A DNA stretch of 64,000 bases from NCBI RefSeq assembly GCF_040686855.1, contig NZ_JBFBOG010000001.1:930001-994000 (forward strand), read 5' to 3'. The notes beneath the pieces are model-generated. The model was not told the origin of the DNA. It did not search any database and was given only the letters and a program-made list of their open reading frames with translations. How positions within the stretch are numbered: position 1 is the stretch's first letter; each line of letters starts with the position of its first letter. This document shows, piece after piece, positions 35,163 to 43,561 of this stretch. The stretch comes from Leifsonia sp040686855. GTDB taxonomy: Bacteria > Actinomycetota > Actinomycetes > Actinomycetales > Microbacteriaceae. Position numbers and translations under genes: made by a program.

Positions 35163-36719
35163 ATGAGCACACCGCACGAATCGGCCGAGGGACTCGCGAG
35201 CCGGCGCGACCACGTCGCAGACCTCGGCACCTCCGTGCAGGACTTCTCGAGCGAGCAGGAGGGTTACCGCAAGACCCTCTCCTCCAGGCAACTGCAGATG
35301 ATCGCCATCGGCGGCGCCATCGGCACCGGTCTCTTCCTCGGCGCAGGCGGCCGCCTTCACCAAGGCGGCCCGCTGCTCGTCGTGGTGTACGCGGTCTGCG
35401 GATTCTTCGCCTTCCTGGTGCTGCGCGCCCTGGGTGAGCTCGTGCTGCACCGTCCGTCGTCCGGCTCGTTCGTGTCGTACGCCCGCGAGTTCTACGGCGA
35501 GAAGATGGCCTACGTCGCCGGATGGATGTACTTCCTCAACTGGGCGATGACCGCAATCGTCGATTCCACCGCAGTGGCGCTCTATGTGAAGTACTGGAGC
35601 CTGTTCTCGACCGTGCCGCAGTGGCTGCTGGCCCTCATCGCGCTGGTCGTCGTCGTCAGCCTGAACCTGATCTCGGTGAGGGTGTTCGGCGAGCTCGAGT
35701 TCTGGTTCGCGCTGATCAAGGTCGGAGCGCTGGTCGCGTTCCTGGTCGTCGGCATCGTCGTTCTGGCGGCCGGCTGGCCGACCGATCTCGGCCCGACGGG
35801 CATCGCCATGCTGTCCGAGAACGGCTGGCTGCTCCCTCACGGCGTCGCGACCATCGGCATGGCGATCGTGCTGGTGCAGGGCGTCGTGTTCGCCTACGCC
35901 GGAATCGAACTGGTCGGTATCGCGGCCGGTGAGACGGCGAACCCCGAGCAGATCATGCCGCGGGCGATCAACAGCGTCGTCTTCCGCATCGCCGTGTTCT
36001 ACTGCGGCTCGGTCCTGCTGCTCGCGTTGCTCCTCCCAGCCGGCGCTTACAGCGGCTCGGAGAGCCCTTTCGTGACGTTCTTCAGCCATCTCGGCGGCCC
36101 TCAGCTGAGTGCCGTCATCGGCTCGATCATGAACTTCGTCGTGCTCACCGCCGCCCTCTCCAGTCTCAACGCCGGCATGTACTCGACGGGCCGCATCCTG
36201 CATTCGATGGCGCAGACAGGGGCCGCGCCCCGATTCACCGGCCGCATGAACCCCCGTGGTGTGCCGTACGGCGGCATCCTCCTCACCGCGGCGGTCGGCG
36301 TCCTGGGCGTCTTTCTCAACCTGATCGTCCCGGAGGAGGCGTTCAACATCGTGCTGAACGTCGCCGCCCTCGGCATCATCACGAGCTGGGGGATGATCGT
36401 GCTCTGCCAGATGCAGTTGCGTCGCTGGTCGGTCCAGGGCAAAGTCAGCCGTCCGGCGTTCCAGCTGTTCGGGGCGCCCTTCACGGCCTGGCTGACCCTC
36501 GCCTTCCTGGCGGCCGTGCTGGTGCTGATGGCGTTCGACTACCCCACCGGGACGTGGACAGTGGCCTCGCTGGTTGTCATCATCCCGCTCCTCGTGCTCG
36601 GCTGGTATACGCAACGGTCGCGCATCCTGGCGATCGCGGCGAACCGGCAGGGTTTCACCGGCGCGCACCCCGTGGTCGCAGCGCGCCCGAAGCGTCAGGA
36701 GCGGCGCACCCGGGAGTGA
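35163..36719 (+). CDS. amino acid permease (APC superfamily, AnsP/GabP-like)
   Basis: A 518-residue proton-coupled amino-acid transporter with 12 membrane helices. The N-terminal cytoplasmic part (~45 residues) leads to QLQMIAIGGAIGTGLFLGAG, the substrate-binding first helix of the AAT family, followed by SGSFVSYAREFYGEKMAYVAGWMYFLNW in the second/third. YAGIELVGIAAGETANPEQIMPRAIN at ~245 is also typical. Long tails on both ends resemble asparagine/GABA permeases; specificity is not certain. GAGGGAG supports ATG 35163. Confidence 0.9.
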   Translation: MSTPHESAEGLASRRDHVADLGTSVQDFSSEQEGYRKTLSSRQLQMIAIGGAIGTGLFLGAGGRLHQGGPLLVVVYAVCGFFAFLVLRALGELVLHRPSSGSFVSYAREFYGEKMAYVAGWMYFLNWAMTAIVDSTAVALYVKYWSLFSTVPQWLLALIALVVVVSLNLISVRVFGELEFWFALIKVGALVAFLVVGIVVLAAGWPTDLGPTGIAMLSENGWLLPHGVATIGMAIVLVQGVVFAYAGIELVGIAAGETANPEQIMPRAINSVVFRIAVFYCGSVLLLALLLPAGAYSGSESPFVTFFSHLGGPQLSAVIGSIMNFVVLTAALSSLNAGMYSTGRILHSMAQTGAAPRFTGRMNPRGVPYGGILLTAAVGVLGVFLNLIVPEEAFNIVLNVAALGIITSWGMIVLCQMQLRRWSVQGKVSRPAFQLFGAPFTAWLTLAFLAAVLVLMAFDYPTGTWTVASLVVIIPLLVLGWYTQRSRILAIAANRQGFTGAHPVVAARPKRQERRTRE

Positions 36720-36726
36720 GCCTCGG

Positions 36727-37191
36727 CTAGGCGGGCGGGGCGACCTGGGCGGCCTGCTCCAGGGCGGGGAGGGCGGCGGCGATGGCGGTCCGCTGCTCGG
36801 GGGTCAGCTCGGCGAGGATCGCCGCGACGGCTCGCGCGCGGTCGGAGCGGGCCTCCAGGAGAAGCGCGGTGCCCGCCTCCGTCCCGGAGACGAACAGCGA
36901 ACGGCGATCCTGCGGGTCCGGCGTGCGCTCGACGAGACCCCGCGCCTCCAGCTCCGCGACGATCCGCGTGATGGTGGGAGCGGCCGCCACCTCGATGGAC
37001 GCGAGCTCGCTCGGGCGCAACGGGCCGCTCCGGACGATGGTCGACAGGGCGGAGAGCTGGCCGTGGCTCAGCCCTCCGGTGGAGGAGCGGATGCGCCGGT
37101 TCAGACGCCCGACGGCCAGGGCCAGGCGGCCGGGGACATCGTCGTCGCGTCCGGCCGCCGGCCGCTCGTCAGCTTCATGCGCGGTGGGCAC
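36727..37191 (-). CDS. MarR family transcriptional regulator
   Basis: A winged-helix repressor, 154 residues from GTG 37191. The DNA-binding part shows GLSHGQLSALSTIVRSGPLRPSEL, then TITRIVAELEARGLVERTPDPQDRRS, the recognition helix and wing. The C-terminal helices end in AALPALEQAAQ. I prefer GTG 37191 because GAGGAAG lies five to six bases before it; an ATG at 37251 would overlap the transporter gene by 77 bases and lacks a ribosome binding site. With the MFS exporter upstream it forms a two-gene unit, so it probably controls that exporter, perhaps through the AT-rich dyad at 38942. Confidence 0.85.
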   Translation of the reverse strand: MPTAHEADERPAAGRDDDVPGRLALAVGRLNRRIRSSTGGLSHGQLSALSTIVRSGPLRPSELASIEVAAAPTITRIVAELEARGLVERTPDPQDRRSLFVSGTEAGTALLLEARSDRARAVAAILAELTPEQRTAIAAALPALEQAAQVAPPA

Positions 37192-38917
37192 CGACTTCCT
37201 CGCCTTCCTCGGTGGCCGACCGCTCGGGTGCGACGGCCTCCTCATGAACATACTTGCCTCCGCCGAGGAACGACGCGACGGCTCCGATGATGCTCATGAC
37301 GGCTGCGGCGAGGAAGACGACCACCAGCCCGTCGTGGAAGGGCCCGGAGATGAGCTGCGGGAAGAACTCCTTGCCGGTCAGCGTGGCCCCGTCGACGTGC
37401 GGCGCCGTGAGGATCCCCGTCGGCCCGAGCAGGCTCTGGATCGGGTTGTAGCCCAGGAACGCGGCGAACAGTGATCCGACCGGCGGGGTGTTCCCGACCT
37501 GCGCGGCGATGTTCGCGGGCACGCCGTGCGACGTGAGCCCGTTGGTCAGCGCCGACGGGAGCGCCACCGAGAGGCCCGCGATCATCAGCGAGAAGAAGAT
37601 GCCGATCGAGAGCGAGCTCCCGGCATTCAGCGCGACTCCGGCCATCCCGGATGCGGCGCCGCGCTCGTTCGCCGGCACGCTGTTCATGATCGCGGTGCGG
37701 TTCGGCGACGAGAACAGGCCGGAGCCGATGCCGTTGAGTCCGGTGAGGACGGCGAACTGCCAGTACTCGAAGTTCACGGGGATGAGCAGCAGCCCGATGA
37801 ACGTCGCCGCGACGATCAGCAGGCCGACGGTCGCGAAGGCGCGCGAGCCGAACCGGTCGGACAGCGCCCCCGAGATCGGTCCGGCGATCAGGAAGCCGAT
37901 CGTGATCGGCAGCATGTAGATGCCCGCCCAGAGCGGCGTGGACTCGTAGCTGTAGCCGTGAAGCGGCAGCCAGATCCCCTGCAGCCAGATGATCAGCATG
38001 AACTGCAGCCCGCCGCGTCCGATGGCGGCGAGGAACCCGGCGAAGATGCCGGACGAGAACGCGCGGATGCGGAACAGCCGCATGTCGAACATCGGCGCGG
38101 GCACCTTCAGTTCGACGAAGACGAAGAGGCCGAGCAGCACGATCCCGCCGATGATCGCCCCGAGCACCCACGGGTTGCCCCAGCCCTGGCTGGAGCCGCC
38201 GTAGGGCTGGATGCCGTACGTGATGCCAGTGAGCAGCGCGATCAGGCCGATGCCGAACGTGGCGTTGCCGAGCCAGTCGATGCGTCCGGGGTTCTTCTGG
38301 CCGACCTCGTGCAGCGACTTGATGGACCAGATGGTGCCGACCACGCCGAACGGCACCGACACGAAGAACACCGCACGCCAGTCGATCTCGGCCAGGACGC
38401 CGCCGAGGATGAGGCCGATGAAGCTTCCGGCGATCGCTGCGACCTGGTTGAGGCCGAGCGCGAAGCCGCGCTTGTTGGCCGGGAACGCGTCGGTGAGGAT
38501 GGCGGTCGAGTTAGCGAAGAGCATGGCGCCGCCGATGCCCTGCACGAACCGCCAGACGATCAGCCACAGCGCGCCGGGCCCGGCGGTGAACGGGTCGAGG
38601 CAGAGGGCGATGGCGGCCAGGGTGAAGATCACGAAGCCGAGGTTGTAGATGCGGACGCGGCCGAACTGGTCCCCCATCCGGCCGAACATGACGACGAGCA
38701 CGGCGGTGACGAGCATGTAGCCCATCAGCATCCAGAGCAGGTAGGACACGTTGCCCGGCTCGAGCGGGTTCAGCTTGACGCCGGTGAAGATGGCGGGCAG
38801 CGAGATGATGACGATCGACGAGTTGATCGTCGCCATGAGCATGCCGAGGGTGGTGTTCGAGAGCGCCACCCAGCGGTAGTGCGGGTGGTCTTTGGTGAAG
38901 ATGCCGGAGCGGGCCAC
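37175..38917 (-). CDS. MFS drug exporter, DHA2 (14-helix) family
   Basis: A 580-residue proton-driven multidrug exporter. Fourteen hydrophobic segments are apparent. Diagnostic text includes NTTLGMLMATINSSIVIISLPAI in the first helix, the loop 2-3 motif GRMGDQFGRVRIYNLGF, WRFVQGIGGAMLFANSTAIL and the antiporter helix GLNQVAAIAGSFIGLILGG. A large periplasmic region before the last helix and an acidic C-terminal tail are present. The start is GTG 38917 with AAGGA five bases upstream. The MarR gene overlaps its end, and a 21-bp AT-rich dyad lies in its promoter region. Confidence 0.9.
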   Translation of the reverse strand: MARSGIFTKDHPHYRWVALSNTTLGMLMATINSSIVIISLPAIFTGVKLNPLEPGNVSYLLWMLMGYMLVTAVLVVMFGRMGDQFGRVRIYNLGFVIFTLAAIALCLDPFTAGPGALWLIVWRFVQGIGGAMLFANSTAILTDAFPANKRGFALGLNQVAAIAGSFIGLILGGVLAEIDWRAVFFVSVPFGVVGTIWSIKSLHEVGQKNPGRIDWLGNATFGIGLIALLTGITYGIQPYGGSSQGWGNPWVLGAIIGGIVLLGLFVFVELKVPAPMFDMRLFRIRAFSSGIFAGFLAAIGRGGLQFMLIIWLQGIWLPLHGYSYESTPLWAGIYMLPITIGFLIAGPISGALSDRFGSRAFATVGLLIVAATFIGLLLIPVNFEYWQFAVLTGLNGIGSGLFSSPNRTAIMNSVPANERGAASGMAGVALNAGSSLSIGIFFSLMIAGLSVALPSALTNGLTSHGVPANIAAQVGNTPPVGSLFAAFLGYNPIQSLLGPTGILTAPHVDGATLTGKEFFPQLISGPFHDGLVVVFLAAAVMSIIGAVASFLGGGKYVHEEAVAPERSATEEGEEVGAHRA

Positions 38918-38941
38918 AGAATTCCTTGCAGACGCGGTTGT

Positions 38942-38962
38942 TTATATGCGTCAACTATATAA
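38942..38962. promoter_or_regulatory. AT-rich dyad, candidate MarR operator
   Basis: TTATAT (38942-38947) and ATATAA (38957-38962) with nine bases between, in a divergent region between the exporter gene (start 38917) and the lipoprotein gene (start 39020). Such AT-rich inverted repeats are typical MarR targets. Confidence 0.45.
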
Positions 38963-39019
38963 CTCTGCAGCCAGAGGCGAACCCGGCCGGAGGAGAATCG
39001 AGGCCGGAAGGATCCAGCA

Positions 39020-40021
39020 ATGGTGCTCCGAGGCCTCGCCGCGGCGGTCGCGGCGGTTCTGCTGCTGGCGGGATGCGTCCCGACCAGCCAGGAGGAGGCC
39101 TCTGCGCCGCCGAGCGCGGAGACGCGGTTCGCGATCCCGTACACGGACGATCCGGCGGAGGTGACCGCGCACACGCTGGACTTCTACCCGCCGACACCCG
39201 CCACCCCGGAGCCGGCGCCGCTCATCGTCTGGACGGGAGGGAACGGCTGGCTGGAGGACACGGGAGGCGGCACGGGATCGAGCGTCGCGGCCCTCTTCGG
39301 ACCGCACGGGTACGCGGTCGCCGGCGTGAACATCCGCAGCAGCGCGGAGGCCACGTTCCCCGGCCAGGTCGAGGACCTGCGCGCGGCCATCCACTTCCTC
39401 CGCGCGAACGCCGACCGCTACCGCATCGACCCCGAACGCATCGGCGTCGCGGGCGACTCCTCCGGCGGGTGGACGGCGCTCATGGTCGCGCTGACGACAC
39501 CGCAGGGCGGCAGCCCGTCACAGCAGGTGAGCGCCGCGCTGGCGCTGTACGCGCCCATCGACTTCCCCGCCATGGACCGCGACCTCCCCGCGAACTGCCG
39601 ACCCGATCGACCCCGGGATCGCGTCAGCTGGTGCCAGCAGGACGCGTCCTCGTCGACGTCGCGGATGCTGGGATGCGCCCTGCCGGTCTGCCCGCCCGCA
39701 CTACTGGAGTCGGCAACGCCGAGCCTCTTCGTCGATGAGGACGACCCTCCCGTGATGCTCGTGCACGGCGCCCTCGACGAGCTGGTCCCCTGGCAGCAGA
39801 GCACCGCGCTGTTCGACGCGATCACGGCCGCGAAGGGACGAGCGGAGCTGATCCTGGTGCCGCGCGGGAGTCACGGTCAGGCGGCGCAATGGGTGGCCGG
39901 CGGCCCGCTCGTCGCCGGGGCGACGCTCACGCGCTCCCGTGGCGGCACCGTGACCGGCCCGGCGCCCGTGACGTTCGACGGGGACGTTCTGGTCGATTTC
40001 TTCGACCGGACGCTCCGTTGA
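39020..40021 (+). CDS. alpha/beta hydrolase lipoprotein (BD-FAE/esterase-like)
   Basis: A 333-residue lipoprotein: signal peptide with lipobox LLAGC (Cys19), then a Ser/Pro-rich stretch and a hydrolase domain. GGNGWLED at ~76 stands for the oxyanion loop, AGDSSGGW at ~146 is the nucleophile elbow, and HGALDELVPW (~252) and PRGSHGQA (~281) carry the Asp and His. Four further Cys (~190-235) could form disulfides on the outside. It looks like carboxylesterase/feruloyl-esterase-type proteins; the substrate is unknown. It is divergent from the MFS gene and shares the AT-rich dyad with it. Confidence 0.83.
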   Translation: MVLRGLAAAVAAVLLLAGCVPTSQEEASAPPSAETRFAIPYTDDPAEVTAHTLDFYPPTPATPEPAPLIVWTGGNGWLEDTGGGTGSSVAALFGPHGYAVAGVNIRSSAEATFPGQVEDLRAAIHFLRANADRYRIDPERIGVAGDSSGGWTALMVALTTPQGGSPSQQVSAALALYAPIDFPAMDRDLPANCRPDRPRDRVSWCQQDASSSTSRMLGCALPVCPPALLESATPSLFVDEDDPPVMLVHGALDELVPWQQSTALFDAITAAKGRAELILVPRGSHGQAAQWVAGGPLVAGATLTRSRGGTVTGPAPVTFDGDVLVDFFDRTLR

Positions 40022-40030
40022 GGTCGCGCG

Positions 40031-40939
40031 CTACTGCACCGACGTCAACCGCACCAGGTTCCGCGCGGCCATCGCGATGGTGAGCGGGCCGACGCGCGGA
40101 ACGAAGACGCTCGCGCGCTCGCGGACGGACGGGTCGAAGTTGGTGAACTCGGCCACATCCACGCAGATCGCGCCCTCGCGGATCTCGTCGCCGCGGATGA
40201 GCTCGAACGAGCGCGACGGCACCGCCGAGATGACCACGTCGGCGGTCGCCAGTGCCTCCGCCCGGGTCACGCCGGAGTCGCGCACGTCGTGCGTATGGCG
40301 GCCGATCGCCGGCTCGAACGTGACCGAGCCGGTGAGGTCGAGGGAGTGCACGAGAGCGCCGTCGTTGGCCAGCATCGCGGCAAGCGGGCGCCCGACGAGC
40401 TCGCTGCGGTTGATGACGCAGGCGGTGACCCCGGCGAGGGGCGCGCTGGGATCGGTGCCGCGCATCCCGGCCTTCTGCAGGAGCTTCAGGATGGCGAGCG
40501 GCGTGCACGGGAGGATCGCGCGGACCGACCGGTCCGGATCGACGAACCGCTGGTTCTCGTAGAGGAGGCGGCTCCAGAAGGAGTGCATCCCCTCGACGTC
40601 CTTGCGCGGATCGACGAGCTCGCGCAGCCAGCGGTCGCCGCGCGGGTCGGTGAGCGGGTAGTAGAGGAAGACGCCGTCGACGTCCGGGTCGAGGTTCGCG
40701 TCGGCGACGGCCGCCTCCACGTCCTCCGGGGCGACGCGGCGCAGGTCGAACTCGATGCCGACATCCTGGAAGCCGCGGCCCGCGAAGCGCGCATAGGTCG
40801 CCGCGGGCCCGGTCTCCTGGCCGAGCAGGCCGACGACGCGGAGCGAGCGGCCGTCGGCGGCCAGGCGGGTGACGTCCTCGCGCACCTGCGCGCGGAACTC
40901 CGCGGCCACCCCGGACGGATCGAGTTCGGTCGCGGTCAT
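40031..40939 (-). CDS. methylenetetrahydrofolate dehydrogenase, MTD1-like (FolD superfamily)
   Basis: A 302-residue C1-folate enzyme. It has the FolD superfamily layout (catalytic N-domain, Rossmann domain with INRSELVGRPLAAMLANDGA at ~160), but its details match the monofunctional NAD-dependent yeast MTD1 type as I remember it: PAATYARF in the folate site, FDLR, KDVEGMHS, ILPCTPLAILKLL and TIAMAARNLVRL. FolD has Tyr-X3-Lys, and that Lys is needed for cyclohydrolase activity. Here the Lys position (Y+4) is Ala, so only the dehydrogenase step is expected. GGAGG precedes ATG 40939. Confidence 0.82.
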   Translation of the reverse strand: MTATELDPSGVAAEFRAQVREDVTRLAADGRSLRVVGLLGQETGPAATYARFAGRGFQDVGIEFDLRRVAPEDVEAAVADANLDPDVDGVFLYYPLTDPRGDRWLRELVDPRKDVEGMHSFWSRLLYENQRFVDPDRSVRAILPCTPLAILKLLQKAGMRGTDPSAPLAGVTACVINRSELVGRPLAAMLANDGALVHSLDLTGSVTFEPAIGRHTHDVRDSGVTRAEALATADVVISAVPSRSFELIRGDEIREGAICVDVAEFTNFDPSVRERASVFVPRVGPLTIAMAARNLVRLTSVQ

Positions 40940-40976
40940 GCCGCCTCCACCACACGTGCGCTCATAGGCAACGAGC

Positions 40977-42410
40977 CTAATCGGCCTTCGCGGCGCCCTG
41001 CTCCGCGGGTTCAGGAGTCCGCGGCTCGTCCCGCCCGATCGAGCGCAGGCTGCGGTCGAGCACCGTGATGAGGAGGAACACGATCGAGATGCCGATGACC
41101 ACCCAGCCGAGCACGTGCAGTCCCCCGGTGGTCGCCCGCTCTCCGTAGACGTTGCCGTACACGACGGAGGCGACGATCGCGCCCAGGTAGAAGAAGGTCC
41201 GCAGCAGACCGGCGGAGGACGCGATCCGTTCGGGCTCCGCCTGGTGGTAGAGCGTGTTCTGGATGGCCAGGTTGTTCAGCCCCTGCGGAATGCCGAGCAC
41301 CAGCATGGTGACGACGAGGTACCAGATCGGCGTCGCCCCGGTCATGAACAACACGAGGATGCCCGCGGCGAGCTGAGCAACGGAGCCGATGAGCAGCTTC
41401 CCCAGCACCTCCGGACGGCGCCCGAACGCCAGGGCGACGGCGATCCCGGCGGCGAAAACCGGCAGCAGCACGAGCCCTGCGGCGGTGGGGTCGAGCGCGC
41501 GCCCGTTCTCGAGCCACTGCGTGAAGCCGTAGACGAACGTGTAGGAGATGGTCGCCGTCAGCAGCGAGCGCGTGTAGGTGAGCAGCAGCGGCCCGTTGCC
41601 GCCGAGCACGCGGAGGTCGATGAAGGGCGAGTCGACGCGCAGCTCCCGCCACACCAGCGCGGCGCCGGCGACCAGCGCGATGGGAAGCAGCCACAGCGTC
41701 CCGACGGAGATGTTCTGCAGGAAGATCAGCAGCGCCAGCATGGCCACCGCGAAGAAGAGGATGCCGAGGCCGTCGATGCGCGGACGCTGGTCCCGCGGCG
41801 GTTCCAGCCCGGTGCGCCGCGGAAGCAGGATCGCGCCGAGCACCACGCTCGCGAGGCCGAGCGGGAGGTTCACCGCGAAGGTGGCACGCCATCCCCACGC
41901 CCCGATGAGAAGGCCGCCGAGGGTCGGCCCGACGACCGCGACGGTCTGGGTGGTCACCGACAGGATGGTGAGGATGACCGCGGGGGACGCCACGCCCGTC
42001 CGCTGACCCTCCGCCCGGATCAGGTGCATGGCCGCGGGATAGCCGGCGCACGTCCCGAGGCCGAGCACGACGCGGGCGGCGACCAGCCACCACACGCTCT
42101 CGGGCGACTCGGGGATGAGCAGGCCGATCGCGCCGGCGACCGCGACCAGTGCGCCACCGGCGAGGTAGAGGCGCTTCACGCCGAAGATGTCGACGAGCCG
42201 CCCGACGAGCGGCTGCCCGATCGCCGTGGCGAGGTAGAGCGCGGAGACGAGCCACACGGTCTCGGACGCCGGCGCTCCGAGCGCGATGCCGATCGGTGCG
42301 AGCGCGACGGCGATGATCGCGGTGTTGATCGGGTTCAGGATGGCGCCCACCATCATGGGCGCGAGCAGCCGGCGGTCGAAGCGGCCGGCCGGCGCGGGTT
42401 TCAGGGCCAT
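40977..42410 (-). CDS. MFS transporter (DHA2-like)
   Basis: A 476-residue transporter with about 12-14 helices. The first reads MVGAILNPINTAIIAVALAPI; the loop 2-3 motif is GRLVDIFGVKRLY, then ARVVLGLGTCAGYPAAMHLI and TQTVAVVGPTLGGLLIGAWGWRATF, the motif C of proton antiporters. Substrate unknown. ATG 42410 overlaps the stop of the MarR gene (ATGA), which explains rejecting the longer open frame. It therefore follows the regulator in one transcript. The C-terminal tail is charged and Pro/Ala-rich. Confidence 0.88.
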   Translation of the reverse strand: MALKPAPAGRFDRRLLAPMMVGAILNPINTAIIAVALAPIGIALGAPASETVWLVSALYLATAIGQPLVGRLVDIFGVKRLYLAGGALVAVAGAIGLLIPESPESVWWLVAARVVLGLGTCAGYPAAMHLIRAEGQRTGVASPAVILTILSVTTQTVAVVGPTLGGLLIGAWGWRATFAVNLPLGLASVVLGAILLPRRTGLEPPRDQRPRIDGLGILFFAVAMLALLIFLQNISVGTLWLLPIALVAGAALVWRELRVDSPFIDLRVLGGNGPLLLTYTRSLLTATISYTFVYGFTQWLENGRALDPTAAGLVLLPVFAAGIAVALAFGRRPEVLGKLLIGSVAQLAAGILVLFMTGATPIWYLVVTMLVLGIPQGLNNLAIQNTLYHQAEPERIASSAGLLRTFFYLGAIVASVVYGNVYGERATTGGLHVLGWVVIGISIVFLLITVLDRSLRSIGRDEPRTPEPAEQGAAKAD

Positions 42411-42847
42411 CAGTCGAGGATCCGTTCCAGGACAGAGGTGGCGGCGGCGAGAGTCATGAGCTCGGCCTGGGAGACCTGCTCGGCGAGCGCCTGCTCCAGC
42501 CACGCGACGCCGGCCTCCCGCTGACCCGCGATCTGCGCCCATCCCGCCTCGGTCAGGTCGACGATCTGGCGGCGGCCGTCGTTCGGGTCCTGGCTGCGGG
42601 TCACGAAGCCGAGGCCTTCGAGCGCTTCGACGATCGCCGCCATCGATTGCGGACGGACCCGTTCGGCGAGCGCGAGGGCGCTGACCGTCGAGACGCCGCC
42701 CTTGCCGAGCCGCGAGAGCGCCGACGCCTGCGACGGCGTGATGTCGTCGTTCGTGGTCTCGCGCAGCTTGCGGAGCAGCCGGGCGAGCATGGCGCGCAGG
42801 TCGACGGCGGTCTGGCGCGGGGTGACGTCGGGGTGCTCGCTGGTCAT
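42410..42847 (-). CDS. MarR family transcriptional regulator
   Basis: A 145-residue winged-helix protein: dimer helices at both ends, ITPSQASALSRLGKGGVSTVSALA for the first helices of the DNA-binding part, SMAAIVEALEGLGFVTRSQDPNDGRRQ for recognition helix and wing. It precedes and overlaps the MFS gene, so it probably regulates itself, the transporter, and the divergent hydrolase through the palindromes at 42853-42879. ATG 42847 is the track start; the near TCTATA hexamer overlapping it leaves open a start further in. Confidence 0.88.
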   Translation of the reverse strand: MTSEHPDVTPRQTAVDLRAMLARLLRKLRETTNDDITPSQASALSRLGKGGVSTVSALALAERVRPQSMAAIVEALEGLGFVTRSQDPNDGRRQIVDLTEAGWAQIAGQREAGVAWLEQALAEQVSQAELMTLAAATSVLERILD

Positions 42848-42852
42848 ATAGA

Positions 42853-42879
42853 CAGTCTAGACTGCACAGTTGTAACTGT
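42853..42879. promoter_or_regulatory. two palindromes, candidate MarR operators
   Basis: CAGTCTAGACTG (42853-42864) and ACAGTTGTAACTGT (42866-42879) are adjacent perfect or near-perfect palindromes in the 54-base divergent region. They overlap a plus-strand promoter candidate, TAGACA (42849-42854), 17 bases, GTAACT (42872-42877). Confidence 0.6.
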
Positions 42880-42901
42880 CGAGATTCCGAAAGGATCCCC
42901 C

Positions 42902-43450
42902 ATGACCTCCGTCCTTCTTCTCTGCGACTTCCAGAACGGCATCGCCGGCCGCCCCGGGATGGAGGGAGCGGTCGAGGCCGCCGCCCGCGCCCTCGACGCG
43001 GCCCGCACCCGCGGCATCCCAGTGGTGTTCGTCCGCGTCGCGTTCCGCCCCGGCTACCCCGAGGTGGCCGCCTCCAACCTGGCGTTCGGCGGGCGCGTCG
43101 CGTCGGCCGGGGACCAGATGCACGTGGACAGCCCGTACACGCAGATCATCGACGCGCTCTCCCCTCGGGACGACGAGCCGGTCGTGGTGAAGAAGCGCAT
43201 CTCGGCCTTCGCCGGCAGCGACCTCGACGTGCTGCTCCGCGGCCTCGGCGCCGACGAGCTGGTGATCGGTGGCATCGCGACGGGCGGCGTCGTGCTGTCG
43301 ACCGTGCGCCAGGCGGCCGACCTCGATTACCGACTCACGGTGCTGGCGGACGCGTGCGCCGACGCCGACCCGGAGGTGCACCGGGTGCTGACGGAGAAGC
43401 TGTTCCCGCGGCAGGCGGCGGTGGTGACGGTGGAGGAGTGGGTCGGGTGA
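42902..43450 (+). CDS. isochorismatase-like hydrolase lacking the usual cysteine
   Basis: A 182-residue protein of the isochorismatase/cysteine-hydrolase fold. The catalytic Asp (LLLCDFQNG, D9) and Lys (VVKKRISAFAGSDLD, ~97) are in place. The nucleophile motif, usually with Cys before Val, reads IATGGVVLSTVRQAADLDY at ~124, so the Cys is Val. Family members with this text exist; they may act like the Cys-less isochorismatases, or on other substrates. ATG 42902 agrees with the promoter and palindromes upstream. Divergent from the MarR gene, and so likely part of its regulon. Confidence 0.8.
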   Translation: MTSVLLLCDFQNGIAGRPGMEGAVEAAARALDAARTRGIPVVFVRVAFRPGYPEVAASNLAFGGRVASAGDQMHVDSPYTQIIDALSPRDDEPVVVKKRISAFAGSDLDVLLRGLGADELVIGGIATGGVVLSTVRQAADLDYRLTVLADACADADPEVHRVLTEKLFPRQAAVVTVEEWVG

Positions 43451-43475
43451 CTCCCACATTCCGCTGGCGAATCCC

Positions 43476-43513
43476 GGTTTTCCAAAACCTTTGACACCCG
43501 TTCGAGGGTGGAA
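43476..43513 (+). promoter_or_regulatory. dyad and -35 box before the xylanase gene
   Basis: GGTTTT-CC-AAAACC (43476-43489) directly precedes TTGACA (43491-43496), and CACCC..GGGTG (43495-43510) spans the spacer. No clear -10 is visible. The dyads could bind a sugar-responsive repressor. Confidence 0.4.
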
Positions 43514-43561
43514 TTGGGTGGGTCGCGCAACAAATTCCGACCGATACGAAGGAGTATCCGC

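Noticed and set aside
36727..37251. The longer MarR frame starting at ATG 37251
   Set aside because: It would overlap the exporter gene by 77 bases without a ribosome site; GTG 37191 has GAGGAAG at proper spacing.
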